Positions 27,275 through 35,647 of a stretch of 64,000 bases of DNA are shown one piece after another; within the stretch, counting starts at the first letter, position 1; the number at the start of each line of letters is the position of its first letter. The position numbers were made by a program, and so were the translations under genes. The stretch lies in NCBI GenBank assembly GCA_034506175.1, contig JAPDQB010000028.1, positions 1 to 64,000 on the forward strand. Direction: 5' to 3'. The DNA comes from a candidate division KSB1 bacterium (lineage in GTDB: Bacteria; Zhuqueibacterota; Zhuqueibacteria; Zhuqueibacterales; Zhuqueibacteraceae). The notes beneath the pieces are model-generated. The model searched no databases and was not told the DNA's origin. It worked only from the letters and a program-made list of their open reading frames with translations.

Positions 27275-28381
27275 TTAACAATTCATGTCGACAGCCTCGT
27301 TGCGGGTGCCGTGATCGACCTGCACGATATACGCTTTGCCGCCGGCTCGTTCAATGGCTCGCGCCACGGCTTCAGGATTTTCCGGCGCGTAAACAAACAT
27401 GCAGCCGCCGCCGCCGGAGCCGTTGATTTTGCCGCCATACGCGCCGGCGCGAAGAGCGGCTTCGATCATGCGATCAATTTTCGGAGTCGAAATTTTCAAA
27501 TGCTCGCGCAAAACGGCCTGACATGCATTCAACAGCGTTCCCAATTGGCGATGATCGAAATTTCGTTGCCGAAATAAAGTCAGAGCTTCCGCAGTAATAT
27601 CACGATTGCGCAAAGTGCCCCAGAGCAAAGAACGCTGTTCAGCGTCGAGATCGCCGGTGTAACGGTCGAGGTCGCCGAGGGCGACGGTGTGAAGAGAAAA
27701 TTCCGGATGACGCGCGGCGATTTTTTGCGTCATGTTGAGCACGCCGTTTTTGACACGGTTTAAAATGCCCTTGGTGTCTTTCGGCTCGTTGGAATCGCCC
27801 AAAACAATGGATTGCAAAGGCGGATTGAGTTTTTCAATCCGCAGCGCCGGATGAAAACGCAAAAAGATGACGCCGCCGCAGGCCGTCGCGTAATGATCCA
27901 TCATGCCGCCCGGCTCGTGAAATTCGAGCACTTCAGCGGCATGAGCGTAACGCGCGCATTCCTCGGGCGGCAAAAGGCACGATTGATCGCTCATTTGCGC
28001 CAAAAAATTCACCCAGGTGACAACCAACGCTGTCGAGCTCGAGGTTCCCGAATTGATGGGGATTTCACCGCTCACCACTGCATCAAAACCGGTTGAGAAA
28101 CTAAATCCGTTGCGCCGCAAAACATTGACAGCGCTGCGGAAATAATCGCGTTCTTCCCGATATTCGAGCGTCCCGATGAGTGAAAAAGAAATTTTGGAAT
28201 GAATATCCGGCAAGGCGAGATGAACCTGCGCATCATGGCGCCGCCTTCCTGCAATCGAAATGCGCCGGGAGATGGCGCACGGAATGACGGGAAGATGCAA
28301 ATAATCCTGGTGTTCGCCGAAAAGACACACGCGTCCCGGAGTTGACACGTGCAAGGTTTCGGGTGAATGGCTCATTATCAT
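27275..28381 (-). CDS. GHMP kinase, galactokinase-related (second kinase)
   Basis: A 368-residue GHMP kinase distinct from the galK product. The N-terminal signature is GRVCLFGEHQDYL (about 16-28) rather than the classic galactokinase form. The phosphate loop is INSGTSSSTALVV (about 105-117) and the C-terminal motif KINGSGGGGCMFVYAP. ATG at 28381 is used; the longer reading from TTG at 28423 has no ribosome site. Its position upstream of the nucleotidyltransferase suggests a kinase-pyrophosphorylase pair that activates a salvaged sugar. Possible substrates include galactose, GalNAc, fucose, arabinose or glucuronate. Confidence 0.85.
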   Translation of the reverse strand: MIMSHSPETLHVSTPGRVCLFGEHQDYLHLPVIPCAISRRISIAGRRRHDAQVHLALPDIHSKISFSLIGTLEYREERDYFRSAVNVLRRNGFSFSTGFDAVVSGEIPINSGTSSSTALVVTWVNFLAQMSDQSCLLPPEECARYAHAAEVLEFHEPGGMMDHYATACGGVIFLRFHPALRIEKLNPPLQSIVLGDSNEPKDTKGILNRVKNGVLNMTQKIAARHPEFSLHTVALGDLDRYTGDLDAEQRSLLWGTLRNRDITAEALTLFRQRNFDHRQLGTLLNACQAVLREHLKISTPKIDRMIEAALRAGAYGGKINGSGGGGCMFVYAPENPEAVARAIERAGGKAYIVQVDHGTRNEAVDMNC

Positions 28382-28465
28382 GATCTCATCTGGATCATCA
28401 GCGCAATCCGTTGTTTGTGTCAATTTACAGATTTCAACTTGATTGTCAATAATTTTGTTGAAAAA

Positions 28466-29194
28466 TTACGGCGGCCCCGTTTGCACGTCCACGATTTTTC
28501 CCTGACGCATCACGAAGATGCGATGGCAAATTTGATTCACGAGGGCCAGATCATGCGAGATAAAAAAATACGTCAAGTTGAATTGCTTTTGCAGCGCGAC
28601 GAATAAATCCAGCAGCCGGCTTTTGGCGAGAACGTCGAGGGAGGAAAAAGGCTCGTCGGCGGCGAGAAACTTCGGCTGCAGCGCCAGCGCCCGCGCAATG
28701 ACGACGCGGTGGCGTTGGCCGCAGCTCAGCTCGCCCGGCAGCGCGGAAAAATAGTGCTCGCCCAAGCCAACCTGGTGCAGCAGCTCAGCGGCGCGTTGAT
28801 GCGCCTTTTTCTTTTCCATTAAGCGGTGGGCGATCAAAGGCTCGGCAATAACCCGGCCAACCGACAGCCGGGGATTGAGCGCGGCATCTGCATCTTGAAA
28901 AATGAGTTGCGCCTGCCGACGAAAACGCGGCAAATCTTTTTTCGGCAGGGTCCAAACTTCCTCCCCTTGAAAACGAATGTCTCCCGCCGTCGGCTTGGTG
29001 ATTCTGAACAGACATTGTGCCAGCGTGGTTTTGCCGCTGCCGGATTCTCCCACCAACGCCACGGTTTCGCCGGGAAAAATTTGCAAATTAACACCGTCCA
29101 CCGCTTGAACCTGTTCTTTTGATTTGTTGAAAAGGCCGTTGCGGCGAGGGTAGTGTTTTTTGAGATGGAGGATGTCGATGAGGGGTTGCGACAT
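28466..29194 (-). CDS. Oligopeptide ABC transporter ATPase (DppF/OppF-like)
   Basis: A 242-residue ABC ATPase: Walker A GESGSGKTT, Q-loop LIFQDADAALNPRLSV, signature LSCGQRHRVVIARAL, Walker B FLAADEPFSSLD and switch His in FISHDLALV. It resembles the DppF/OppF half of dipeptide/oligopeptide importers but ends soon after the switch region, lacking the usual 60-80 residue oligo_HPY C-terminus. The signature has LSCGQ in place of LSGGQ. It is separated from its expected partner dppD-like gene by 780 bases of decayed plus-strand genes. It may no longer work in a complete importer. Confidence 0.85.
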   Translation of the reverse strand: MSQPLIDILHLKKHYPRRNGLFNKSKEQVQAVDGVNLQIFPGETVALVGESGSGKTTLAQCLFRITKPTAGDIRFQGEEVWTLPKKDLPRFRRQAQLIFQDADAALNPRLSVGRVIAEPLIAHRLMEKKKAHQRAAELLHQVGLGEHYFSALPGELSCGQRHRVVIARALALQPKFLAADEPFSSLDVLAKSRLLDLFVALQKQFNLTYFFISHDLALVNQICHRIFVMRQGKIVDVQTGPP

Positions 29195-29207
29195 GTTGTT
29201 AGAGAAT

Positions 29208-29641
29208 TTAAAGTGATAAATACTGGTGTAAAGAAGCGATCAGTTCCGTTCGGCTTTTTGCGTTTGAAAAATACCTTGCGAAAAACCTGGTCACTGGATA
29301 TATTAGATGTACAAACACAGGCAGTCTCGTACTCGGGGCTAATCGTGAACCCGTCATGATTGATCCAGGTCTTTATCGACTCAAGCACGTAGACTATTCG
29401 CAGCAAGGCGAAACTATCCATGTGATCATTGAGGGGGATTGCCAAGCCACAAACGATCATTTATTCTGCAGCCGACTGCTTTGATGAAAAGTATTATTTC
29501 ACGGAAGAAGGTTGGCGATATATCAAGGATTCTCGCGAGGAACGGCTGGAGCAAAGGTTCGTTCTTAATCATCATGATAAAATTCCCGAAACAACCGAAG
29601 TGTTCTTTAAAACCAAAGAAGCAAAGAAATACTTAAGGTGA
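29208..29641 (+). pseudogene. Decayed hypothetical gene (frameshifted), family not recognised
   Basis: One frame (about 29208-29440) encodes a sensible sequence with CKEAISSVRLFAFEKYLAKN and later QQGETIHVIIEG, but it has no start codon. At a G5 run (29433-29437) sense moves to another frame that continues IAKPQTIIYSAADCFDEKYYF and ends at 29641. Removing one G would join them. A possible start at the ATG at 29192 in a third frame would need another indel near 29206-29212. I do not recognise the family. It lies on the plus strand, inside the minus-strand ABC transporter operon. Confidence 0.5.
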
Positions 29642-29645
29642 GGCC

Positions 29646-30012
29646 ATGACTTATGAACTGCGGGTGGTCTACGACGATCACGATGCGCTCGAAATTTGGA
29701 TGCCTCAATTTGAGTCCGAGATTCCCATGCCGGGTGAAGAGGGACTTTATAGTTATTTTTTTTTGTGCCAGAAAAAAAGGCGCTAAACGCGCTTTTGACA
29801 GCCTGCTGATCGACTCATTTTCCAAGGCTTATCCCAACGCTTTGCAGCATGTCAAACGCAAAGAGCCGCCGGTTGAAAAAGAGAATTGCGATGCGCCAGA
29901 ACTGAATCTTTATCAGGTTTCTCTCAGCCGAATTTTGGAAGAAGTTTACCAACAATTTGCCCGCTGCAAACGTTACATGCGCGTTACGGAAGCGACCCTG
30001 GCTTCCGAGTAG
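29646..30012 (+). pseudogene. Frameshifted small hypothetical gene
   Basis: The ATG at 29646 has GGTGAGG directly upstream and reads MTYELRVVYDDHDALEIW for about 40 residues, then stops. At a T9 run (29756-29764), followed by an A7 run (29772-29778), sense moves to another frame that continues KKGAKRAFDSLLIDSFSKAYP and stops at 30012. The rejoined protein would be about 121 residues, mostly alpha-helical at its end. The family is not recognised. Its 3' end overlaps the convergent dppD-like gene by 40 bases. It follows the previous decayed gene by four bases, so the two probably arrived as one small cassette. Confidence 0.6.
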
Positions 30013-30818
30013 TCAAAAACGTTGTTAAACCGCTGCGCTGCCGCCAGCAAGCGGCGCGTCTGCGCATGCTGCGGCCCTTCCAAAATCTCTGTTGTGGCTC
30101 CCACCTCGATAATTTTTCCTTGATACATGATCGCGATACGATCCGCAAATTGGGCAACCAGTTGCAAATCGTGGCTAATAAAAAGCAAACTCAATTCCAT
30201 TTCATTTTTTTGGCGCAACAAGCAGGCGAGGACCTCCTGCTGCGTGTGAGCGTCGAGCGCGGTTGTCGGCTCGTCGGCGATGATCAATTTTGGCCGGCAG
30301 GCCATGGCCATCGCGATCATCACGCGCTGGCGCATGCCGGCGCTCAACTCGTGTGGATAGGCTTGAAAGCAGCGCTCGGATTCGAGGAGATTGACGGCTT
30401 CAAAAAGCTGCAACGTTTGCTGCTTGGCGGCGGCGGCATTGAGGCCGAGATGCAGACAAAGCGCCTCGGTTACCTGGCTGCCAATGCGACGCAATGGATT
30501 GAGCGCCGAAGCCGGTTCTTGAAAGATGAGGGCGATTTCCTTCCAGCGGATTTGGCGCAGGCGTTTTTCGGAGGCGGCGAGCAGATTTTCGCCGCGATAG
30601 AAAATTTTGCCGCGGGTGATTTGGCCGGGCAACTCGATCAAGCGCAAAATCGCCAGGGCGAGGGTCGATTTGCCGCAGCCGGATTCGCCGATCAAAGCCA
30701 GCGTTTCCCCGGGGAAAATTTCCAGATTGAACTCACGCACGATGCCGTTGGCCGCGGGCGAATCCGCATGAAAGCAGACGTCGAGGTTTTCGATCTTCAG
30801 CAATTCACGCTGGCTCAT
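29973..30818 (-). CDS. Oligopeptide ABC transporter ATPase (DppD/OppD-like)
   Basis: A 281-residue ABC ATPase: Walker [11 protein letters not shown]-loop [16 protein letters not shown], signature [15 protein letters not shown], Walker [13 protein letters not shown] and switch FISHDLQLV. It is slightly shorter than usual at the C-terminus (typical DppD about 320-330 residues). The gene follows a DppC-like permease by 136 bases and overlaps a convergent decayed gene at its 3' end. No DppB permease or DppA binding protein is nearby, so the importer is incomplete here unless parts are encoded elsewhere. Confidence 0.9.
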   Translation of the reverse strand: MSQRELLKIENLDVCFHADSPAANGIVREFNLEIFPGETLALIGESGCGKSTLALAILRLIELPGQITRGKIFYRGENLLAASEKRLRQIRWKEIALIFQEPASALNPLRRIGSQVTEALCLHLGLNAAAAKQQTLQLFEAVNLLESERCFQAYPHELSAGMRQRVMIAMAMACRPKLIIADEPTTALDAHTQQEVLACLLRQKNEMELSLLFISHDLQLVAQFADRIAIMYQGKIIEVGATTEILEGPQHAQTRRLLAAAQRFNNVFDYSEARVASVTRM

Positions 30819-30954
30819 TTTTTGTAAGCGGATTGAACTGATAAAGCGGATTCAAAAAATTTTGTTTATCAAAATCATTGTCTGCTCGGTCCGCTTTATC
30901 CGCATACAGTTTTTGTTTTTGTGAAAGTGTGAACTGAATAATTACAAAAAGCTT

Positions 30955-31770
30955 CTACGAAATTGCCCGGCGCAAGCCTTCGCCCATCCAGTTCAGGCCC
31001 ATGGCGGTGAGGGTGAGTGCGGCGCCGGGAAAGGTGACGATCCACCAGGCGCTGGAGAGCACATCGCGGCCGTCGCGGATGATGCTGCCCCAACTGACGT
31101 TTGGCGGCTGCACGCCGAGTCCGAGAAAACTCAGGCTCGATTCAACGAGAATCACATCGGCGAGGCGCAGCGCGGCAAAGGCCAGCACCGGCGCCAGTGC
31201 GTTGGGCAAGAGATGCCGGAAAATAATCCGGCGGCGGCGCAAGCCCAGCACTTGCGCGGCTTTGATGAAGTCGCGTTCTTTCAGCGACATCACTTCGGCG
31301 CGGACCGGGCGCGCCACGTCCATCCACGAGGTCAAGCTCATGATCAAAATCAAAATGCCCCAATTCGCGCCGAGCAGCGCCACGCAGGTGACCAGCAAAT
31401 AAATGAGCGGGAAAGCCAGCAGCAGATCGACGCCACGCATGATGAGCGCGTCGAGCTTGCCGCCAACGTATCCGGCGATGGCCCCCAGCAGCGTGCCGAT
31501 CAGCAGGGCGATGGCGGTGACGGTGAAGCCGAGGCCGAGCGAGAGGCGCGACCCGAGCAGCAACCGGCTAAAAACATCGCGGCCGAATTGATCCGTCCCC
31601 AGGAGATGATTCCAGCTTGGCGATTGATAGCGCCGCTCGTACACATGCGCAAAAGGATCATGCGGCGCCAGCATCGGCGCGAAGATTCCAACGATCATCC
31701 AACTCGCCGCTAAAATCAACCCCATCCTCGCCAGTTTTTGTCGCGTGAAGCGATGCCAGATTTTTGACAT
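30955..31770 (-). CDS. Oligopeptide ABC transporter permease (DppC/OppC-like)
   Basis: A 271-residue permease with an N-terminal span (about 17-33), the periplasmic segment HLLGTDQFGRDVFSRLLLGSR typical of DppC/OppC, and five further spans. The EAA loop is REVMSLKERDF..A..LGL-like (AEVMSLKERDFIKAAQVLGL). It should form half of the membrane channel with a DppB-type partner, which is missing here. No strong ribosome site precedes the ATG at 31770. It stands first among the remaining genes of this transporter. Confidence 0.9.
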   Translation of the reverse strand: MSKIWHRFTRQKLARMGLILAASWMIVGIFAPMLAPHDPFAHVYERRYQSPSWNHLLGTDQFGRDVFSRLLLGSRLSLGLGFTVTAIALLIGTLLGAIAGYVGGKLDALIMRGVDLLLAFPLIYLLVTCVALLGANWGILILIMSLTSWMDVARPVRAEVMSLKERDFIKAAQVLGLRRRRIIFRHLLPNALAPVLAFAALRLADVILVESSLSFLGLGVQPPNVSWGSIIRDGRDVLSSAWWIVTFPGAALTLTAMGLNWMGEGLRRAIS

Positions 31771-32391
31771 AGTGCATCTGCAAATAAGTTACCCCCGATG
31801 GAGATGATTGCGGAAAGGCTGTGCCTGCAAGGAAAGCGGCGGGCTGACCCAGAAACAGGAACAGGGAGAACCCCGAACGTTGAGTCTGTCTCTGATGACC
31901 GAGCGCTGGCGAATCCGATCCCGCGGGTTCGGCGTCTTCGCCGCGGCGTTGGGATTGCTGTCGGTCTGCGCGATGGCGTTTTACTGCACGATCAGATTGT
32001 TGGTGTTGGTAAAAGAATGATCGCGCAGATCGGCTTGAAATCCCAAAGGACTCAGCAAAAAAATCCACCGATCACGACGCTGGCGACGAGAGTGGGATGC
32101 GAATCCACATACAAACTTCCAGTTTTTTTCCATAACCCAGACGAGCCCGAACCCCAAAAGCTTTTGTATTTGGATTTTATCAATCGGCCGGATTAAAAAT
32201 CCAATGGCTTAAATCCGGACGACGTTTGTGCCAAGCGCCTGCCGGATGAACTCGAGATTTTCTACGAGGACGATCATCCGCTGGTGATCAATAAAAAACG
32301 CCGATTTGCATTCTTCGTGGATGCCGCACGCGGCATCAACATTCTTGCAGAATGACAATTTTGAAGTGGCAGCCTCAGGCGCTAAAATTCC
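31771..32391. other. 620-base gap with a probable gene remnant
   Basis: No intact gene is recognised. One plus-strand frame is open from 31798 to a TAA at about 32194 and, in the same frame, continues to a TGA at about 32354. The later part looks coding (LPDELEIFYEDDHPLVIN, then RFAFFVDAARGINILAE), with the stop in between. This suggests the 3' end of a decayed gene interrupted by an in-frame stop. The expected dppB position is here, but no permease-like sequence was seen on the minus strand. Confidence 0.35.
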
Positions 32392-32883
32392 TCAACTCTT
32401 CATATTGACAAACTGCAGCGGAATCTTGATCGCGCTTTCGCGCAGCATTTTGATGACGGCTTGCAAGTCGTCGATCTTCTTTCCGGTCACCCGCACTTGA
32501 TCATCCTGAATCGCTGCTTGCACCTTGAGCTTGGTCTCTTTGATCATTTTAACGATTTCACGGGCGACCTCCGATGGAACGCCTTGATGAATCTTGATTT
32601 CGACTTTGACCGTCGTGCCGGTCGAGGGCTGCACCTCGCCGAACTCCAGCGCGCGCGGATCGACTTTGCGCTTGGACAAATGCGCCGCCAGCATCTCGCG
32701 CAATGCCCGCACTTTCATCTCGTCCTCGGTGTGCAGCGAGATCACCCCCTCTTTTTTGTTCAGCTCCAGCGTGGTTTTGGTGTTGCGGAAATCGTAACGC
32801 CCTTGCAGCTCTTTCTTGGTGTTGTTAATGGCGTTGTCGACTTCCTGCAGATCGACTTTGCTCACAATATCAAAGGAAGGCAT
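32392..32883 (-). CDS. yajQ: YajQ-family nucleotide-binding protein
   Basis: A 163-residue member of the YajQ family (DUF520), the same length as E. coli YajQ. It begins MPSFDIVSKVDLQEVDNAIN and contains RYDFRNTKTTLEL and, near the C-terminus, VRVTGKKIDDLQAVI, the conserved family blocks. Members bind nucleotides, and some bind cyclic di-GMP and modulate transcription factors. An AGGAGGATT site precedes the ATG. It is 22 bases downstream of the ParB-fold gene on the same strand. Confidence 0.93.
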   Translation of the reverse strand: MPSFDIVSKVDLQEVDNAINNTKKELQGRYDFRNTKTTLELNKKEGVISLHTEDEMKVRALREMLAAHLSKRKVDPRALEFGEVQPSTGTTVKVEIKIHQGVPSEVAREIVKMIKETKLKVQAAIQDDQVRVTGKKIDDLQAVIKMLRESAIKIPLQFVNMKS

Positions 32884-32905
32884 GGCAGAATCCTCCTATG
32901 CAGAA

Positions 32906-33739
32906 TTAATCGTCAAAAATAAAAACCGGCTCCGGATAAAACCGCACGTGGCGTTCCTGCAGGCGCATGCGCACGAACGCTTCCAGCCATTCGTTTTTGT
33001 CTTCGAGCGAGAGATCGGAGCGCAGCACGTCGAGTTGAATGTTCACGCGCAAGACCCGGCCGGGAATGCTGTGGCGCGTCAAGCCGGTCGGCAGCTTGAG
33101 ATGATCGGCAACGAGCTGCATGACTTCTCTTTTTTCGAATGGTGGAAAAAGAACCAACGCCGCCAGATCGTGATAAAGGCTGCGCAAGTCGGCCAAATTC
33201 GTTTGGTCGACCCGCTCAAACGAATGGCTTTTTTTGTACGTATCAATCAAACGCGTTATCGCATGAACGTCGGCGCGCAAATTGTCGCTCGCTGGAATAA
33301 AAGCGCATGCTCCCTCGACGGCTTGAAGCGCCGCACAGGCCTGGCGGGTTGCCAGCGCACCCTCGACCTCTTTCGCGGAAGCGATTTCAACCGCAAGTCC
33401 TTGCGCGCGCAATTGCTCGATCCACGCCGGCCAGGACATTCGCATCACCGCGTGGTGCCAGCTTCCTAGGCGCAGTGCCGGGTCGTCATAATTGATGATC
33501 TGCACCGGCACACACTGATAACCGAGCAGGCGCATGGCGCTGATGCGGTTGGCGCCATCGATGAGCAGATACCCCTGGTCTTGCGGCAGGGATGCGACAA
33601 TGGGCGGATTGAGCAGATGCCGATCTTCCGCCAGCCGTTCCACCAAACGGGCCGCGCGGTCGGTTTCCGGCGCTTCGTGAAAACGAATTTGCTCGATCGG
33701 AACAATGCGTAGAACGGGAAAGGGCTTGGAGTTGGTCAT
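32906..33739 (-). CDS. ParB/SbnI-like fold protein
   Basis: A 277-residue protein with an N-terminal ParB-like domain: IVPIEQIRFHE, NPPIVASLPQ, then LLIDGANRISAMRLLGYQCVPVQ (Asp61 to Arg65 in DGANR). No helix-turn-helix of chromosomal ParB is evident. The overall length and order resemble SbnI/SerK-type free serine kinases, which use the same fold, so a small-molecule kinase role is possible. ATG at 33739 is chosen because the family begins just before PFPVLRIVPIEQI; residues upstream look non-coding. It is followed by yajQ. Confidence 0.7.
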   Translation of the reverse strand: MTNSKPFPVLRIVPIEQIRFHEAPETDRAARLVERLAEDRHLLNPPIVASLPQDQGYLLIDGANRISAMRLLGYQCVPVQIINYDDPALRLGSWHHAVMRMSWPAWIEQLRAQGLAVEIASAKEVEGALATRQACAALQAVEGACAFIPASDNLRADVHAITRLIDTYKKSHSFERVDQTNLADLRSLYHDLAALVLFPPFEKREVMQLVADHLKLPTGLTRHSIPGRVLRVNIQLDVLRSDLSLEDKNEWLEAFVRMRLQERHVRFYPEPVFIFDD

Positions 33740-33788
33740 GGCTTTAAAAAAATGAAAACCTGAACGATGACAACTTTTGCTGCCGCCG

Positions 33789-34220
33789 TTATCGGCCCAA
33801 TAAACTCTCAACTTCCACCACGGCGTCCATTTCATCTTTCAGGATGTGAACGATCGTATGCCCGAAAGGCGGATAGGATTCGACCATCGGCAAAATCTTT
33901 TTGTATTGCCCGGCCGCGGCTTGCTCGGTCTTCAACGCTTCTTCGAGCATGGTTTTCCAATTATCCGTATGCACGATGGGCGAGGGATCGCGCGTGGTCA
34001 CTGCTTCGCCGCCGAGCGTGGCGATGATGTCGCGCACTTTGGCCGCGTGCCCGAAGGATTCAGTGGCTTCTTCTTCAAAATGCGATTTGAGCGTGAGCAT
34101 CTCCAGGCCTTTGAGATAAGCGGCATAATGCGCATACATCGCCTGCGCTCGCAGCTCCCAACCGAGCGCCTGGTTTAATTCAGCGATGACTTGCGGCTGA
34201 TTCGGAATTTGTACGGGCAT
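33789..34220 (-). CDS. Ferritin-like four-helix protein (bacterioferritin/DUF2202-like)
   Basis: A 143-residue ferritin-superfamily protein. Helix signals are clear: VIAELNQALGWELRAQAMYAHYAAYL, then HFEEEATESFGHAAKVRDIIATLGG, then ALKTEQAAAGQYKKIL and HILKDEMDAVVEVESLL. The Glu/His positions (E..., EE...H, E..., E/H) match a di-iron centre. It probably stores or detoxifies iron. ATG at 34220 has a GGAG site eight bases upstream. A near-perfect palindrome at 34264-34286 lies 44 bases upstream, so regulation by a dimeric repressor is likely. Confidence 0.85.
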   Translation of the reverse strand: MPVQIPNQPQVIAELNQALGWELRAQAMYAHYAAYLKGLEMLTLKSHFEEEATESFGHAAKVRDIIATLGGEAVTTRDPSPIVHTDNWKTMLEEALKTEQAAAGQYKKILPMVESYPPFGHTIVHILKDEMDAVVEVESLLGR

Positions 34221-34263
34221 TTTATTTCTCCGGTTGTTGATTTTTTGCAGCGATTTCATTCAA

Positions 34264-34286
34264 TTGACGAAATTTAATTTAGTCAA
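34264..34286. promoter_or_regulatory. 23-bp near-perfect palindrome, operator candidate
   Basis: The sequence has dyad symmetry in 20 of 22 arm positions, in the pattern TTGAC-N-AAATT-N-AATTT-N-GTCAA. It lies between the divergent ferritin-like and SET-domain genes, 44 bases from the ferritin start and about 30 bases from the -35 of the SET promoter. Such spacing is typical of a dimeric repressor site. It does not resemble a Fur box. The binding protein is unknown. Confidence 0.6.
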
Positions 34287-34316
34287 AGCCGCTGTCAAGC
34301 GCAAGCGGAATTATGC

Positions 34317-34345
34317 TTGACATTTAGACGAAATGTTTTTAAATA
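34317..34345 (+). promoter_or_regulatory. Sigma-70-type promoter of the SET-domain gene
   Basis: TTGACA (34317-34322), a 17-base spacer, then TAAATA (34340-34345). The ATG of the SET gene is at 34352, about where transcription would begin, and no ribosome site lies between. The mRNA may therefore be leaderless. Confidence 0.55.
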
Positions 34346-34351
34346 ATCAAT

Positions 34352-34879
34352 ATGAAAAATTCGACGCGGCCTACCGCTTATCTTTCTCCGAAATTGGAAG
34401 CCGGCCCTCATCGCCACAAAGGCGGCTATGGCGTCTTTGCCAGGGCGCCGATTCGAGCCGGTGATGTGCTGGTGGTTTGGGGCGGCGACGTGGTCATCGC
34501 CGAAGACTTTGTCAAGCTGCCGGCTTATGTGCAACAACACAGCTTGCAAGTCGAAGAGAATTTGTACTTGGTTCCCAACGGCGAAGATGAGCCGGCGGAT
34601 TTCGTCAATCATTCGTGCAGCCCGAACGCCGGCATGAGCGGGCAAATTGTCATCGTGGCTTTGCGCGACATCAAACCCGGCGAAGAAATCTGCTACGATT
34701 ACGCCACCTCCGACGGCGGGCCGTATGACGAATTCGAATGCGCCTGTGGTGCGCCGAATTGCCGCGGCAAGATCACCGGCAACGACTGGCAGCGTCCCGA
34801 GTTGTGGCAGCGCTACGCCGGGCATTTCTCGCCTTATCTGCAGCGCCGGATCGACCGTTTGAAAAACCGAAAAAGCTGA
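34352..34879 (+). CDS. SET-domain protein-lysine methyltransferase
   Basis: A 175-residue SET-domain protein. The N-terminal SET motif is GGYGVFARAPIRAGDVLVVWGG, the AdoMet-binding NHSCSPNAG is at 86-94, and the catalytic segment GEEICYDYATSDGG at 110-123 contains Tyr117. A post-SET zinc cluster follows (Cys130, Cys132, Cys137, in CACGAPNCRG). Bacterial SET proteins methylate lysines on host or own proteins; the target here is unknown. It is seven bases before the flavoprotein reductase gene, so the pair is probably co-transcribed. Confidence 0.9.
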   Translation: MKNSTRPTAYLSPKLEAGPHRHKGGYGVFARAPIRAGDVLVVWGGDVVIAEDFVKLPAYVQQHSLQVEENLYLVPNGEDEPADFVNHSCSPNAGMSGQIVIVALRDIKPGEEICYDYATSDGGPYDEFECACGAPNCRGKITGNDWQRPELWQRYAGHFSPYLQRRIDRLKNRKS

Positions 34880-34885
34880 TCGAAC

Positions 34886-35611
34886 ATGCCGAAATTTACC
34901 ACCAAGCTCGTTGCGCGTTCTCCAGCCGCCGAAGGGACGATGAGTTTCTTCTTCGAGCGGCCGCCGAATTTCAATTTTAAAGCCGGCCAATTCTTTACGG
35001 TGATTCTCTCCAACCCGCCTTACAACGACGAAAAGGGAAATCGCCGCACCTTTTCCATTGCCTCTGCGCCGCAAGAAGCAGCGCGCTTGCAAATGACGAC
35101 GCGCCTGACCGGCTCGGCTTTGAAGCGCAGCCTCGCTGAAATTGCGCTCGGCACGCCGGTCGAATTGCTCGGCCCCGCCGGCACTTTTACGCTGCATGCC
35201 GATACGGCGATTCCCGCGGTTTTCATCGCCGGCGGCATTGGCATCACGCCCTTTCGCAGCATGATCCTCGATGCCGTCGCGCGCAACTTGCCGCATCAAA
35301 TTACGTTGATCTATTCCAATCGTAATCTCGAGGGCGCGGCGTTTCACGAGGAATTGCAACAGCTCGCCTTGGCGTCGAAAAATTTCAAATACGTGCCGAC
35401 CTTGACGCAAGCCGATAAATCGCCGCATTCGTGGAACGGCGAGCGGCGTTATGTGAACGCGGCATTTCTACGCGATCACGCCGGCGACCTCGGCAAAGCC
35501 ATCTTTTATCTGGCTGGCCCGCCGGGACTCGTCACGGCTCTCAGCAAAACCCTGACCGAAGCCGGGGTCAATCCCGAGCGCGTGCTTGCGGAGGAGTTTG
35601 AGGGATATTAA
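34886..35611 (+). CDS. Ferredoxin/flavodoxin-NADP reductase-like flavoprotein
   Basis: A 241-residue oxidoreductase of the FNR superfamily. The FAD-binding motif is RRTFSIASAP (53-62), and the NAD(P) motif is GGIGITPFRSM (about 116-126); the C-terminus LAGPPGLVTAL...E.FEGY is typical. No iron-sulfur domain is attached, so an external electron carrier partner is needed. It follows the SET gene closely; the two roles are not obviously linked. Likely donor is NADPH or NADH. Confidence 0.88.
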   Translation: MPKFTTKLVARSPAAEGTMSFFFERPPNFNFKAGQFFTVILSNPPYNDEKGNRRTFSIASAPQEAARLQMTTRLTGSALKRSLAEIALGTPVELLGPAGTFTLHADTAIPAVFIAGGIGITPFRSMILDAVARNLPHQITLIYSNRNLEGAAFHEELQQLALASKNFKYVPTLTQADKSPHSWNGERRYVNAAFLRDHAGDLGKAIFYLAGPPGLVTALSKTLTEAGVNPERVLAEEFEGY

Positions 35612-35619
35612 AATCTATC

Positions 35620-35647
35620 TTGACTTTGACCATGTCCTGATTATCTT
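35620..35647 (+). promoter_or_regulatory. Promoter candidate before the DUF4383 gene
   Basis: TTGACT (35620-35625), a 16-base spacer, then TATCTT (35642-35647). The -10 is the same as in the porV promoter candidate at 43207. It lies 200 bases before the DUF4383 start, so a leader of about 190 bases is implied. Pattern match only. Confidence 0.4.

Noticed and set aside
34295..35428. A 377-codon minus-strand frame opposite the SET and reductase genes
   Set aside because: Both plus-strand genes have clear motifs; this is their shadow.
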